48,298 bases of DNA from CAYLLE01 sp964384485 (lineage in GTDB: Bacteria; Spirochaetota; Spirochaetia; CAYLLE01). The notes under the pieces are model-generated. The model ran no database searches and was not told where the DNA came from. It worked only from the letters and a program-made list of their open reading frames with translations. The position numbers were made by a program, and so were the translations under genes. Shown here piece by piece: positions 16,498-26,600 of the stretch. Position 1 is the stretch's first letter. Each line of letters opens with the position of its first letter. The DNA is taken from NCBI GenBank assembly GCA_964384485.1, contig CAYLLE010000013.1, positions 1 through 48,298 of the forward strand, written 5' to 3'.

Positions 16498-18585
16498 CTA
16501 TTTTAACTCATCTCGGGTAAGACGGCACAGCTGGTCAACATCAAGCATCAGAGCAAGGGTACCGTCGCCGAGGATGACCGCCCCGGAAACGCCCTGAACG
16601 TGGCTGAACAGTTTTCCCAGGGATTTTATTACGGTCTGGTAATTGGCCAGGATGCCGTCAACAAGGAGCCCGACCTTCCGGCTTTCCGAGGTAACGATAA
16701 TAAGCTGAGGATTTAGTGCTCCTTCACCTTCGATTTTAAAATGTGAACGGAGATCCACATAGGGTACGATTTCACCCCGGAAATCCACCAGGGGCTGGGA
16801 GGTTTTTTTCTCGAGTGAATTAAAGTCCAGACATTCCACGATGTAGGAGATGTTTATCATGTAATAACCGTCTCCGATCCGCGCGAGGAGCCCTTCGATT
16901 ATCGCCAGGGTCAGAGGAATTTTAAGACTAATGGTCGTTCCGGAACCCGGATTTGATGTAATAGAGACGGCACCGTGAATTTTTTCGATATTCCGTTTTA
17001 CTACATCCATTCCGACACCCCGTCCGGAAATGTTGGTTGTTTTAACAGCGGTGGAAAAACCGGGCTGGAAGATAAAATCGTAGATCTTTTCATCTGGGAG
17101 TTCTTCATCAAGGTCCTTAAGAAGACCCCGCTCGGCGGCTTTCTTTTTGATATTCTCGGCGTCCAGTCCCTTTCCGTCATCGGAGACCTGGATAACAACA
17201 GCGGCTCCCGAGTAGCGGGCGGATAATACCACTGTACCGGAGGGATCTTTCCCTGATTCTTTACGGGTGCCGGGATCTTCGATCCCGTGATCTATGGAAT
17301 TCCTGATGATATGCATAAGAGGATCTTTTAATTCCTCAATAACATTCTTATCCAGTTCGGTTTCCGTACCCCGGAGTTCCAGTTTTACCTGTTTGCCCAA
17401 ACCGCCTGAAACATCCCGAACCAGCCGGCGGAATCCGGTGAAAAGCTGTTCCAGAGGAACCATATGCATTTCCATGGAGAGATCTCTGATATCCCGGACC
17501 AATGATTCCATCTGCTCACTCATGGTTACAAAATCGCTGTCCTGCTTTTGATCGGCAAGCATCGCGAAATGAGCCTGCATGGAAACAAACTCTCCCACAA
17601 GGTTAACCAGTTTATCAAGCTTTTCTGTTTTTACCTTTATTGAAGATTCACCGGTGCTTTTGGTTTCCCGGTTTTTCCTCAGAAACTGCTGTTCCTTCAG
17701 CGCGGACTGCAGTTTTTCGTTGCTTAAAAATCCGAGACGGACCAGGTACTCTCCGAGAAATTCTTTGGATTTTACCGCGTTGTTCAAATCGGATCGTTTA
17801 AGATCCCCCCGCTGGACAAGGATCTCTCCGAGTCTTGTATAATCATACTCATCATCGTCATCAAAAGCGGCATCCTCAACTTTTGTGACGGTTATCCGGG
17901 ATTCTCCCTCAACAAAGATAAAAACATCCCGAATGGCGTTTTCTCCTTTTTCGGTACTCAGGAGGATATCCCAGGAGAGATAGCAGCTTTCCGGATCAAC
18001 CTCCCGAATGGACGGTATTTTTTCCGAAAATCCCATCACCAGAATCTTTCCCATCTCCTTTAATTCTTTAATTAGGGCTAAAGGGTTTGTGCCGTTTCTA
18101 AAAAGGTCCGGGGATGGTTCAAACAGTATCCGGTATGTCCGCAGTGAGCCGGTCTCTTCATCCTCCTGCGTTTTGTCCCGCGCTGATTCCTCTTTTTTTT
18201 CCCGGGAATCTTGATATTTCTTGAACTCAAGCACCAGAGCATCTTTTTCCTGAATCAATGATTCAGGGGGATCCTCCCGGGAAGCTAATTCCTTCAGCTT
18301 GTCCTTCGCGAAAAGAGCAAGGTTGATGATCTCTTTATTGATATTCAGCTTCCCGTCCCTGATTCTCGCGAAAACGGATTCCACATTGTGAGCTAAATCG
18401 ACCAGGGGGGTAAGATTGAACATATTCCCGGAACCTTTGATGGTGTGCAGTGCCCGGAAGGCTGACCCGACATGTTCAGCTGTGTCCTCCTCTTCTTCCA
18501 GACTGATTAAACTCTGCTCCAGGCTTTCCAGAAGCTCCGCGGCTTCTTCCCGGAATGTGTCCAGGGGGTTCGACTTCATATCCAT
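16498..18585 (-). CDS. cheA: Chemotaxis histidine kinase CheA with an MshEN-like insert
   Basis: Cytoplasmic kinase that passes receptor signals to CheY. Domains run in order. The Hpt domain has RALHTIKGSGNMFNL with phospho-acceptor His47. A P2-like domain covers about 150-235. A linker follows, then two LG-type repeats (about 250-300: RLGEILVQRGDLKRSDL and LGEYLVRLGFLSNEKLQSAL). The dimerisation helices lie at about 315-385. The ATPase has HIIRNSIDHGIE, VSDDGKGLD and SGRGVGMDVVKRNIE. A CheW-like P5 domain ends the protein. The inserted pair resembles the MshEN/T2SSE N-terminal fold, which binds c-di-GMP in some proteins, but the linker between repeats is short. It lies 2 bases after the STAS gene in a four-gene signalling operon. 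Confidence 0.95.
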   Translation of the reverse strand: MDMKSNPLDTFREEAAELLESLEQSLISLEEEEDTAEHVGSAFRALHTIKGSGNMFNLTPLVDLAHNVESVFARIRDGKLNINKEIINLALFAKDKLKELASREDPPESLIQEKDALVLEFKKYQDSREKKEESARDKTQEDEETGSLRTYRILFEPSPDLFRNGTNPLALIKELKEMGKILVMGFSEKIPSIREVDPESCYLSWDILLSTEKGENAIRDVFIFVEGESRITVTKVEDAAFDDDDEYDYTRLGEILVQRGDLKRSDLNNAVKSKEFLGEYLVRLGFLSNEKLQSALKEQQFLRKNRETKSTGESSIKVKTEKLDKLVNLVGEFVSMQAHFAMLADQKQDSDFVTMSEQMESLVRDIRDLSMEMHMVPLEQLFTGFRRLVRDVSGGLGKQVKLELRGTETELDKNVIEELKDPLMHIIRNSIDHGIEDPGTRKESGKDPSGTVVLSARYSGAAVVIQVSDDGKGLDAENIKKKAAERGLLKDLDEELPDEKIYDFIFQPGFSTAVKTTNISGRGVGMDVVKRNIEKIHGAVSITSNPGSGTTISLKIPLTLAIIEGLLARIGDGYYMINISYIVECLDFNSLEKKTSQPLVDFRGEIVPYVDLRSHFKIEGEGALNPQLIIVTSESRKVGLLVDGILANYQTVIKSLGKLFSHVQGVSGAVILGDGTLALMLDVDQLCRLTRDELK

Positions 18586-18587
18586 AA

Positions 18588-18893
18588 CTACGCCATCATT
18601 CCTTTGGGTATGCAGCCGGGAAGAAGGATTCCCGTGAATTTGAGCATTTCGATGAGTCTTGATTCATTTTTTCCCGGGATCACGGTAACATTTTCGGTGC
18701 TTCTGCAGACCGATAATAAAAGCTGAACTCCCGAAAGATCAAACTGCTCCATGTCGTTGAGGTGTATTTCCAGAGGGCTGCCGTCATCGAGCGCTTCTAG
18801 GATAGTCCGGTGGAATTCTCCTGCTGTTTCGAATGTGAGTTTTCCTTTTACATTTAATACTGTTATTTCCGCGTTTTTACTTACCGAAAACAT
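18588..18893 (-). CDS. STAS-domain protein (anti-sigma-antagonist-like)
   Basis: Single STAS domain of 101 residues. The conserved loop FDLSGVQLLL places the usual phosphorylatable residue at Ser54, in the position of SpoIIAA-type antagonists. Such proteins work by binding a kinase or partner when unphosphorylated. No anti-sigma kinase is nearby, but it lies between cheY and cheA, so a role in tuning the CheA pathway is the natural inference. STAS proteins accompany CheA in several spirochaete and deltaproteobacterial chemotaxis clusters. The ribosome binding site is moderate (AGGGGT). Confidence 0.85.
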   Translation of the reverse strand: MFSVSKNAEITVLNVKGKLTFETAGEFHRTILEALDDGSPLEIHLNDMEQFDLSGVQLLLSVCRSTENVTVIPGKNESRLIEMLKFTGILLPGCIPKGMMA

Positions 18894-18900
18894 GGGACCC

Positions 18901-19275
18901 CTAGAATTCTACCGCTTGGGTTATTTTTTTAATCGTGTTCAGCAGAAGATCTTTATCGAACGGTTTGGTGATCCAGCCGGTTGCTCCGGCTTCCTTCCCC
19001 TCCATTTTTTTCTCGTCTTCAGATTCAGTTGTTACCATCAGAATGGGGACAGCCTTGTTCACATTCCCGTTCCTTATTGACTTAATCAATTCGATGCCGT
19101 TCATGTTCGGCATATTGTAATCGGTGATCAGCAGCTTTATGGAGTCATCGAATTTTTCGAGGGCTTCGTTTCCATCCGCCGCCTGAACTGTTTCATATCC
19201 TGCCTGGGTTAGGATGATGCCGGTCATCTGTCTCATGGAAACCGAATCATCAACAACCATTATTTTTTCGCCCAT
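18901..19275 (-). CDS. CheY-like single receiver protein
   Basis: A stand-alone response regulator of 124 residues with no output domain. The acidic pocket is Asp9-Asp10 (VVDDSVSMRQM), the phospho-acceptor is Asp52 (LLITDYNMPNMNG), the switch Thr lies in MVTTES, and the conserved lysine is in WITKPFDK. MRQMTGIILTQAGY and the TDYNMPNMNG signature are typical of the CheY-type partners of CheA. It is probably the direct phosphorylation target of the CheA encoded 300 bases on. AGGAGG precedes the start by about 10 bases. Confidence 0.93.
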   Translation of the reverse strand: MGEKIMVVDDSVSMRQMTGIILTQAGYETVQAADGNEALEKFDDSIKLLITDYNMPNMNGIELIKSIRNGNVNKAVPILMVTTESEDEKKMEGKEAGATGWITKPFDKDLLLNTIKKITQAVEF

Positions 19276-19321
19276 TTATCTAGTACCTCCTCCTTCATTT
19301 TCGAACATGCCGTTCCATATA

Positions 19322-20569
19322 TCAAGGGTTTTGAACGGGAAGGGTAATACTTACCTTTACAAACAGAGTCGCCTGTTCTCCCGTGTAATCCATACCGTTA
19401 TTTGCTTTTATCCAGCCGTTCATCCGTTTTACCAGTTTCCGGCACACGTAGAGCCCGGTGCCGTCACTCCACTCTTCCTTTTCAAGATAAGTAGGAAAGG
19501 ATTCGATGCTGTAGAAGAGATCAAACACAAGTTCAGTGTAATCGTATGGGATCCCGATGATGGGATTACCGTCACCGTCTTTTGCCTTGGTCGGACGGGG
19601 TGTGTTGCGGAAAGATATTTCCAGGGCTTCACCCGCGGCTAAATCTTTCCGTTCAACCAAAACTATTATTTCGCTCCCCTTGGGAGAGTATTTCACCGCG
19701 TTGATGATGAGCTCTTTTAAGATCTTTTTCATGTATTCACAATCCGTCCGGACCGCTCCTGCCCCGGTCTCCTGAAGCGACACGGATAATTTTCTTCCCT
19801 GGGGCTTACAAATTTCCTGATCAAGCTGGGTGACGCATTCCTGAAACAGGTCGTTGAAATCATCAAGGGAGATTGTGGAGAGAGATAGGGGAATCTTATC
19901 GATTTCACTTATGAAGGTGATATAGTCAAAGATGTTCTTTTGGCTCTCCGCCGAACTCAGAATCATTTCCACCAGATCGGCACCGATTTTATAGGAGCTG
20001 TCGTCGATTTTTTCCAAAGTACTTTTAAGTATGTCTACCCATAGAAAACCTCCGGACTGATTGATAGTCCGGGAGAGGAGACTGATCATCTGTTCGGTCT
20101 GCCTGATGTCTTTTGTGGCATACAATAAACGCCAATTGACAAGTTTCCGGTTTTCAAGTTCCAGGAGCTCCTTCTCACGTTTCGCCGTCTCCACCACCTT
20201 CCGGTTTTCAGCTTCCCTGATATTTTTTTCCACCCGGAAAACCAAATCTTCCGGAATAACCGGCTTGTTGATATAGTCATCAGCGCCGAACTTCATCATG
20301 GTAATGGCGTTCTGAATGTTGGTATTGCTGGTTAAAAACATAAAGGCGGTATCGGAATCTTTCTGCCGGAGTTTTTTAAGAAAAGTGTCCCCTTCCATTT
20401 CCGGCATATAAAAATCGGAAAGGATTAGGTCGAAACTTCCGGGTTCGTATTCCATAAGGGCTTGGACGGGAGATTTGTAATCCGCCACCTCATACCCTTT
20501 ACCGTTTAGAATTTTTTTCACCAGGATAAGGGTTGTATCCTCATCATCAACCAACAGCACTCTGCCCAC
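19322..20569 (-). CDS. Receiver domain fused to a kinase-type ATPase, without an H-box
   Basis: Residues 1-125 are a receiver (VDDEDTTLI, Asp52 in ILSDFYMPEMEGD, NKPV lysine). A helical segment follows (about 125-160, EAENRKVVETAKREKELLELE), then a helical region to about 255. A histidine-kinase-like ATPase domain comes last (N-box KKILKELIINAVKYSPKG, G2 WSDGTGLYVCRKLVKRMNG). I see no H-E-x-x-x-P phospho-acceptor, so it may act on another protein or only bind ATP. The GTG start follows GGAGGT by 6 bases. It heads the operon with cheY, the STAS gene and cheA, so it probably feeds into or reads out from that pathway. Confidence 0.85.
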   Translation of the reverse strand: MGRVLLVDDEDTTLILVKKILNGKGYEVADYKSPVQALMEYEPGSFDLILSDFYMPEMEGDTFLKKLRQKDSDTAFMFLTSNTNIQNAITMMKFGADDYINKPVIPEDLVFRVEKNIREAENRKVVETAKREKELLELENRKLVNWRLLYATKDIRQTEQMISLLSRTINQSGGFLWVDILKSTLEKIDDSSYKIGADLVEMILSSAESQKNIFDYITFISEIDKIPLSLSTISLDDFNDLFQECVTQLDQEICKPQGRKLSVSLQETGAGAVRTDCEYMKKILKELIINAVKYSPKGSEIIVLVERKDLAAGEALEISFRNTPRPTKAKDGDGNPIIGIPYDYTELVFDLFYSIESFPTYLEKEEWSDGTGLYVCRKLVKRMNGWIKANNGMDYTGEQATLFVKVSITLPVQNP

Positions 20570-20591
20570 TTTTTTACCTCCGCGCCGGGGT

Positions 20592-20606
20592 CGGGAGCAA
20601 CTCCCG
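20592..20606. other. Small perfect hairpin between the efflux and signalling operons
   Basis: CGGGAG and CTCCCG flank CAA. It lies between the tolC-like stop (20639) and the receiver-ATPase start (20569), both on the minus strand. No T-run follows on that strand, so it is not a standard intrinsic terminator. It may still mark the operon boundary. Confidence 0.35.
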
Positions 20607-20638
20607 TTTCTATAGAGTATATGCGTCCGCGACGGAAT

Positions 20639-22045
20639 TTAAAGAGAAAAGGGGAAATTTTCTCCTGTTAACACACCGAGGGTTACGTAGTTCTTGTAAA
20701 AGCTGATTTTTTCAGTGTAGTAGGCGGCTTGATGTCCTAAGCCTTCCAGCTGCAGCGAAAGGAAATCCGTTTCACTCCCCGCTCCTGCCTGGAATCTCTT
20801 TTTTTCGAGTTCAGCCTGGGCATCGACAGCTTCCTTTTTTAAAAGCTGATACTCCATATTTGTCCGGGACATATCCATAGTCAGCAAAAGAGTCCGGATA
20901 TTCCGGCTTATTTCGGCAACCGCTTCCCTGTACCTGATCTCCGTAATTTCGGTGTCCTGCCGGGAAAGGGCTATCTCCGAGGCCAGTTTGCCGCCATCGT
21001 ACACTTTTGTGGTGACTCCCAGAGAAACTGTCAGGCCGTAGTCGTTTTTCCGAAACCAATCCGTTTCCACCAAGGGCATCCGAGGACCGGTGTACCCGAG
21101 ATCGAGCTGGAGTCCCAGGTCCGGTTTCAGGTAACCCGTGCCTTTTGCGATCTCCAGTTTCAGCAGATCAATCTGCTTAAGCTTTTCCAGCAGTTTGAGT
21201 CCCGGATTTCCGGACTGGGCCTTGCCGATCAGGGATTCAGGAGCCGGAAGCTCCTTATCCGGGAGGCTTTCATCCACAAAGGAAAAGCTGAGGTCCCGGA
21301 AGGTCAGATCGGCAATTCCGGTTAGCGACCGGATGCGGGTGATTATCTGTCCTTTCTCCGTTTCCAGGCGGCGTTGTTCAATTTCAACTTCTTTCGCTTT
21401 AATTTCCGCGTCTAAAAGGTCAGCCTTAACGATGAATCCGTTTTTAAAACTTTCCCGGGCAATCCGCACCATCCTGCTTCCTATCTCATTTTGGGAATCC
21501 AGTATCTTTTCCAGCTTATTCATAAAATACAGCGTGTAGAGATACCCGGAAAGTTCACCGGAAAGCTCGATCAAGGCGTTCCTGACCTGGAGCTCCGATG
21601 CTTCCCCTGCCTGCCGGTACAGTTCGATTGAGTTCGGTATCTTTCCCCAGGTAAAGACAGGCTGGCTGACCGTCAGATCAAAGGAGTAGTAAGTGCTTTC
21701 CATACCCGGGAAAACCGTCATGTCCTCCGGAGGAAGAAGAACTTCTCCCTGACCGGGGACCTCCGCGGTACCGAATTCGCCGGCTGTAACTGTGATGGGA
21801 TCCATGGGATTGGCAAGATAGCTGAAGGAGGCACTGAAATCAACATCGGGAAGCCGCCTGGCCTTTGCCGCCCGCAGATTGATCCTGCTTTTTTCACCCT
21901 CCGCCCGGAGACGGGATATCCGGCAGCTGTTTATTTCCAGGGAATTAAGCAGCCGCGCCAGAGTATATTCCCGGGGGGATGCCGTGAAAACCGGTATCAG
22001 CAAGAGTCCCAGAGATACAGAAAGCAAACAGGTTTTCCGCCTCAT
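20639..22045 (-). CDS. TolC-family outer membrane efflux protein
   Basis: Outer-membrane channel of a tripartite efflux pump. It has a signal peptide (RRKTCLLSVSLGLLLIPVFTAS), then long amphipathic helices with the two internal repeats of the OEP family (for example SGYLYTLYFMNKLEKILDSQ and TDFLSLQLEGLGHQAAYY). At 468 residues the length is normal. The start overlaps the lipoprotein stop by 4 bases (ATGA). It is the last gene of the efflux operon, so channel, adaptor and pump are made together. Confidence 0.92.
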   Translation of the reverse strand: MRRKTCLLSVSLGLLLIPVFTASPREYTLARLLNSLEINSCRISRLRAEGEKSRINLRAAKARRLPDVDFSASFSYLANPMDPITVTAGEFGTAEVPGQGEVLLPPEDMTVFPGMESTYYSFDLTVSQPVFTWGKIPNSIELYRQAGEASELQVRNALIELSGELSGYLYTLYFMNKLEKILDSQNEIGSRMVRIARESFKNGFIVKADLLDAEIKAKEVEIEQRRLETEKGQIITRIRSLTGIADLTFRDLSFSFVDESLPDKELPAPESLIGKAQSGNPGLKLLEKLKQIDLLKLEIAKGTGYLKPDLGLQLDLGYTGPRMPLVETDWFRKNDYGLTVSLGVTTKVYDGGKLASEIALSRQDTEITEIRYREAVAEISRNIRTLLLTMDMSRTNMEYQLLKKEAVDAQAELEKKRFQAGAGSETDFLSLQLEGLGHQAAYYTEKISFYKNYVTLGVLTGENFPFSL

Positions 22046-23691
22046 GGAAGGGTTACCTCCGCATAGTTTGTTCCCCCGGAATACACCCTTATCTCTCCGG
22101 AGACGGGATCGGCGGGGATAGTCGAATCATTTATCCGGATATATACGGTAACATAACTCTGGGGCGCTGTGTATGTTTCATCGGTCCACCTGACGGAATC
22201 AAACGAAAAGTAGCCGTCCTGGGCCGTGGGATTATCGGTACCGATATATCTGGTGGAAGTATAGGTGACAAAATCGGGATCTCCGGATACCGAATCCAGC
22301 CACAGGGAAACCTTCCTTCCGTTCAGCGGGTTTCCTCCGTTATCGAACACCCGTCCTTCCAGGGATTCCCGGAATTCGGTTTGACGCACCGATATCTCGG
22401 GCAGTTCAACCGCCGTGTCATCTTCGATGGGGGGACTCCGGTAATACACATCGTTTTCCCCGTCCCCGTCTATATCCCGGTCCTCTTTAAGGTCGGCATC
22501 AAGGGACGGATCGAAGATGTACTGATTCCTCTGGAAGGTGATGATCACCGATGTTGTTCCGGTGTCGTTTTCCTCGTCCGGCAGTTTGGGAAAGGCGATA
22601 TCCAGATTCCAGTCGCCGCCCTCTCCGGTGATCACCGTGTAGGTCGGTTCTTCCGGATAAACATAATCCGAGGAATCTTCGTCCCATTCCCGGGGTACGT
22701 AGATCCGCACATTCACACCCCCGACTCCCTCGGAGGAATTTGAATTGACCACGGTCCCGGATAATTCCGCCTGGTGCTCTTCCTCTACCGGGATCAGAGA
22801 GATGTCATTCATAACGGTTACTTCATCCGCCGATACCAGGGGTGTCCGGTAATAGATCTCCGCATCCGTTATCCGGCCGTCCCCGTCCAGATCGAGGTCA
22901 TTCTCCAGATCATCTTCCATAACAGGATCGGCATCATAACCGTTCCGGTCGAACGACAGAAGAAGAGGCACCGTCCCCCTGTCGGTTTCCCTGTCGGGCA
23001 TCATAAGGAAAGTTACCTCCCGGGCATACTCACCGTCGGCGTCGGTTGTCACGGTATAGTCAGGTTCTTCTCCGTACACCGGGGTCTGAAGCGTCCCGTC
23101 CTCTTTTTCCCAGAGCACCTCGCCGTCGGAGCCGTACTCCCAGCTATCGGGGACGTAGATCCGGACAGTAACCCCCGGAACACCGTCTCCTGTTTCATCA
23201 TCAATTACGGTACCCCGGATCTCACCCTGATTGTACAGGCTCGGAATCTTAACCGGCGGGGTCCGGTTTGTTACCTCAGAAACGACAACCGCGCTTTCGG
23301 TGTGGGTTCCGTATTCGGGGTGGTAGAACAGAAAAAAGATCTCCTTCCGGTCTCCGGTTTTACCGTATCCGGGAAACATTTCGCTCCAGATGAGACCGTT
23401 AAAAGTAAAATGTCCTGACTCACCGCCGGAGGAGACGGTCACGGTCTTCATAAAATAACGGGAAGGCGCGTCTTCGGTAAACTCTTCCAGATCCGCGTCC
23501 CGGGCGCCTTCTTTGGTGTAGAGATATACTTCCGCCTCGTCTATTCCCGGATCAGGCGCATCCCCTTCGTAGTCGTCGGCATCCACAAGCCGGCCGGTCA
23601 CAGACGCGGTAAACACGGCCGAACAGCCCGTTCCGGTTAAAACGGCCGCGGTTATTATCAACACACTAATTATACTGTAATACTTCTTCAT
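22042..23691 (-). CDS. Lipoprotein with tandem carboxypeptidase-regulatory-like repeats and Asp-rich loops
   Basis: The start is set at 23691, where AGGAGG precedes the ATG by 9 bases. The longer frame from 23757 lies inside the pump gene. The N-terminus MKKYYSIISVLIITAAVLTG ends in the lipobox LTGTGC, so it should be lipid-anchored. Two long tandem repeats of about 130-140 residues each contain G(E/E)xxGTV...GVxGVxVRIYVP, then D-x-D-G-D-G loops (DLDLDGDGRITDAEIYYRTP and DRDIDGDGENDVYYRSPP). A third partial unit follows (GRVFDNGGNPLNGRKVSLWL). The loops suggest calcium binding. It sits between pump and TolC genes, an unusual fourth component of an RND operon. Confidence 0.85.
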   Translation of the reverse strand: MKKYYSIISVLIITAAVLTGTGCSAVFTASVTGRLVDADDYEGDAPDPGIDEAEVYLYTKEGARDADLEEFTEDAPSRYFMKTVTVSSGGESGHFTFNGLIWSEMFPGYGKTGDRKEIFFLFYHPEYGTHTESAVVVSEVTNRTPPVKIPSLYNQGEIRGTVIDDETGDGVPGVTVRIYVPDSWEYGSDGEVLWEKEDGTLQTPVYGEEPDYTVTTDADGEYAREVTFLMMPDRETDRGTVPLLLSFDRNGYDADPVMEDDLENDLDLDGDGRITDAEIYYRTPLVSADEVTVMNDISLIPVEEEHQAELSGTVVNSNSSEGVGGVNVRIYVPREWDEDSSDYVYPEEPTYTVITGEGGDWNLDIAFPKLPDEENDTGTTSVIITFQRNQYIFDPSLDADLKEDRDIDGDGENDVYYRSPPIEDDTAVELPEISVRQTEFRESLEGRVFDNGGNPLNGRKVSLWLDSVSGDPDFVTYTSTRYIGTDNPTAQDGYFSFDSVRWTDETYTAPQSYVTVYIRINDSTIPADPVSGEIRVYSGGTNYAEVTLP

Positions 23692-26600
23692 CAACAGGTT
23701 CCTCCTGATCGGTGCTGTCATGCCGGCTCTCCAAAATGTGGTAGAGCACAGGCACAAGAAAAAGGGTGATTAATGTGGACGTTACGAGTCCACCGGCGAT
23801 TGCCTGCCCCAGGGGCGCGTACATCTGGCTTCCTTCTCCCATTCCGAAAGCCATGGGGAGAATGCCGAGAACGGTAGTTAGGGTGGTCATCAGAATCGGT
23901 CTGAGCCGGGAGCTTCCTCCCTCCAAGAGCGCTTCGGTCAGGGAAAGATTGTCCCGCCGTCTGAGCAGGTTGATGTAGTCCACCATCACGATAGCGTTGT
24001 TCACTACTATTCCCGCCAGAGCTATTACGCCCAGGAAGGAAACAATAGAGAGAGTTGATCCGAACAGCAGAAGTCCGGCGACCACTCCGATTACGGTAAA
24101 CGGAACTGCCGCCATGATGATGAGGGGCTGCACAAATTTTTCAAACTGAATTACCATCACGGCGTATACCAGAAAAACAGATACCAGCAGCGCATAAAAC
24201 AGCACCCGGAAAGATTCGGCCATCTCCGCGGTTGTTCCCACCACATCCCACCTGATACCCGCAGGGAAATCGGCTGCCTTCAGTTTACCGGTAACCCTGG
24301 ATGAAGTGTCCCGGACGTTCGTATTTCGGAGCAGGCCGGTCACAATAATTGATTTCATCTTGTTTTCATGGTGTATGCCCGAGACCGACGGCACGGTTTC
24401 CAGTTCCGTGAACGCGGCAAAGGAAATAACCGCCCCCCGGGAGGACCGGACGGAAAGACGGTTCAGAACATCCGGGGTAATGGAAGTTCCGGTCAGATCC
24501 GATTTCAGGATGATATCGTAGGAACGGCCGCCGTCCCGGAAGGTACCGGCCTCCATGCCGTTGAAGATGATCCGGGAAATAACACCGGCTTCGTAGGGAG
24601 TGATTCCGAGAGTTCCCATGTAGTCTAAGGCCAGATCGGCTACAAGTTCTTCCCGATCGAACCGTATATTCATCTCCGTCTTGGTTACGTTGGGATCCTG
24701 CCTGATTATCTCCGCCGTCTGCTCTGCCGACCGGGCCACATCGTCAAAGTCAGTCCCGTAAATCTCCACCTTGAATCCCTGTCCCCCTGTGGCAACCGAA
24801 GCCAAAGCTCCCAGACCTCCGTTTGAAATAGTAAAATCCACATCCGGAACCCGGGACATAATCTCCTTCCGGAGGACATCCCTGATTTCAAAAACATCCC
24901 GTTCCCGTTTCTTTGACGATATCAGCCGGATCCGTCCGAACATACTGGTCACCGATTTTCCGAATCCGAACGAATCACCCTGACCCACGTAATAAATGAC
25001 TTCATCAAGCTCGGGAACTTTTTCCTGGATGATCCGGTCAATTTCGAGAATCTTGTTCCTGGTCTGTTCCAGAGAAAATCCCTGAGGAGTTTCCACGTCA
25101 ATCTGCAGTTCGTTCATATCGGTCTCGGGAACGAATTCAAAACCGACAAAACTGAACGCCAGAACGCTGACGATCAGGACCGAGCCGGCGAAGATGAGGA
25201 CAAACCACCGGTTCCGGATCGCGCCGGCCAGCCCCCGCTTATACGCTTCGGTCAATGAATCGATGAAGCCTTCTATACGCCTGGTAAAAAAACGAAAGAA
25301 CCGGTTATTCTTCCGTTTTTCGTTCTCCTTAAGCAACCGGGACGTCAGAAAGGGAACAACCACCACCGCTACGAGGAGCGAAGCCAGCAGAGCATACACA
25401 ATCGTATATGCCACATCCCGGAGTATTACCCCCGCGAACCCCTGTACAAAGAGAAGGGGAACGAAAACCGACAGGGTTGTGGCCGTGGACGCCACAATGG
25501 CTGATCCGACTTCCCCGGTTCCCCGGGAGGCTGACAAGTTCCTGTCTCCGGTATGCTTGAAATGGCGGAAGATATTCTCCAGAACCACAATTGAGCTGTC
25601 CACAATCATCCCGATGCCCACCGTCATCCCTCCCAAAGTCATGATATTCAGGGATTGTCCGTTCAGGTTCAGCGCGATGAACGCGACCATGACGGATAGA
25701 GGGATCGAGACAGCTATAATGATGGTAGTTCTGATGTTATGCAGGAAAATGAGGAGAATAAAAACCGCCAGAAATCCGCCGGTAACGGCTGCGTCCCTTA
25801 CCGAATTGATGGCGTTCTTAATGTCCTCGCTCTGGTCCACCACCGGTTTAAAGAATACCGCCCCCTGCTGCTCCCGGGAAAAACCGGCCAGAATCCGCTC
25901 CACCTCAGCGACAATCACATTGGTATCCGCTTTCTGCTGCTTCATGATATCCAGGATGATGCTCTCGGTTGATCCGGACAAAGCATACACATTCCGGTCC
26001 CGGGGCTGAATGGTAACTTCGGCCACATCCTTAAGCCGGATATAGGTCCCTTCGGTGTGACCGATCACCAGGTTCCGGATCTGATCCAGCGAGTCAAAAT
26101 CCCCTCCGGTCCGCAGTTTCATCTCTTTCCCGCGGAACGTTACCGTGCCGGAAGGCACGGTGAGGTTGTAATAGGAGAGGAGTTCGTAGACCGCCAGGAT
26201 GGAAAGATTCCGGGCTTCCAGCTGGGCCGTATCAAGTTCCAGGGAAACAATATGCTCCACCCCGCCCTGCCGGTTTACCGCCGCGACCCCGTCCACCCTC
26301 GAGACCGCCGGGATAATCTGCTCGTCCACGTACCTGGTAAGAACTTCCGCGTCTAGTTCACTTTCTACAACCACAGTCATAATCGGGAGCAGATCGGTAT
26401 TGACCTTCAGGATTGTGGGGGGACCCTGGATCCCATCGGGGAGTTCAGCGGTCACATTATTTATCTTTTCCCGAAGCTCCCCCATTTTCGTATCGATGTC
26501 GGTACCCCATTCAAACTCCAGACTGATGATAGAGGCGGAATCGGTGGAATTGGAGCTCATGGCTTCAATTCCGGGCATGGTGGCGATTTCTTTTTCCAGA

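Noticed and set aside
20592..20606. Intrinsic terminator after the tolC-like gene
   Set aside because: The hairpin is perfect but no T-run follows on the minus strand, so I list it only as a hairpin.
22774..23418. A 214-codon open frame on the plus strand
   Set aside because: Antisense shadow of the lipoprotein gene, without start signals.
23692..23757. Longer start for the lipoprotein gene
   Set aside because: The extra 22 codons lie in the pump gene, lack a ribosome binding site, and would hide the lipoprotein signal peptide.
25194..26009. A 271-codon open frame on the plus strand
   Set aside because: It lies wholly inside the RND pump gene on the opposite strand, has arginine- and serine-rich composition typical of an antisense shadow, and has no ribosome binding site.
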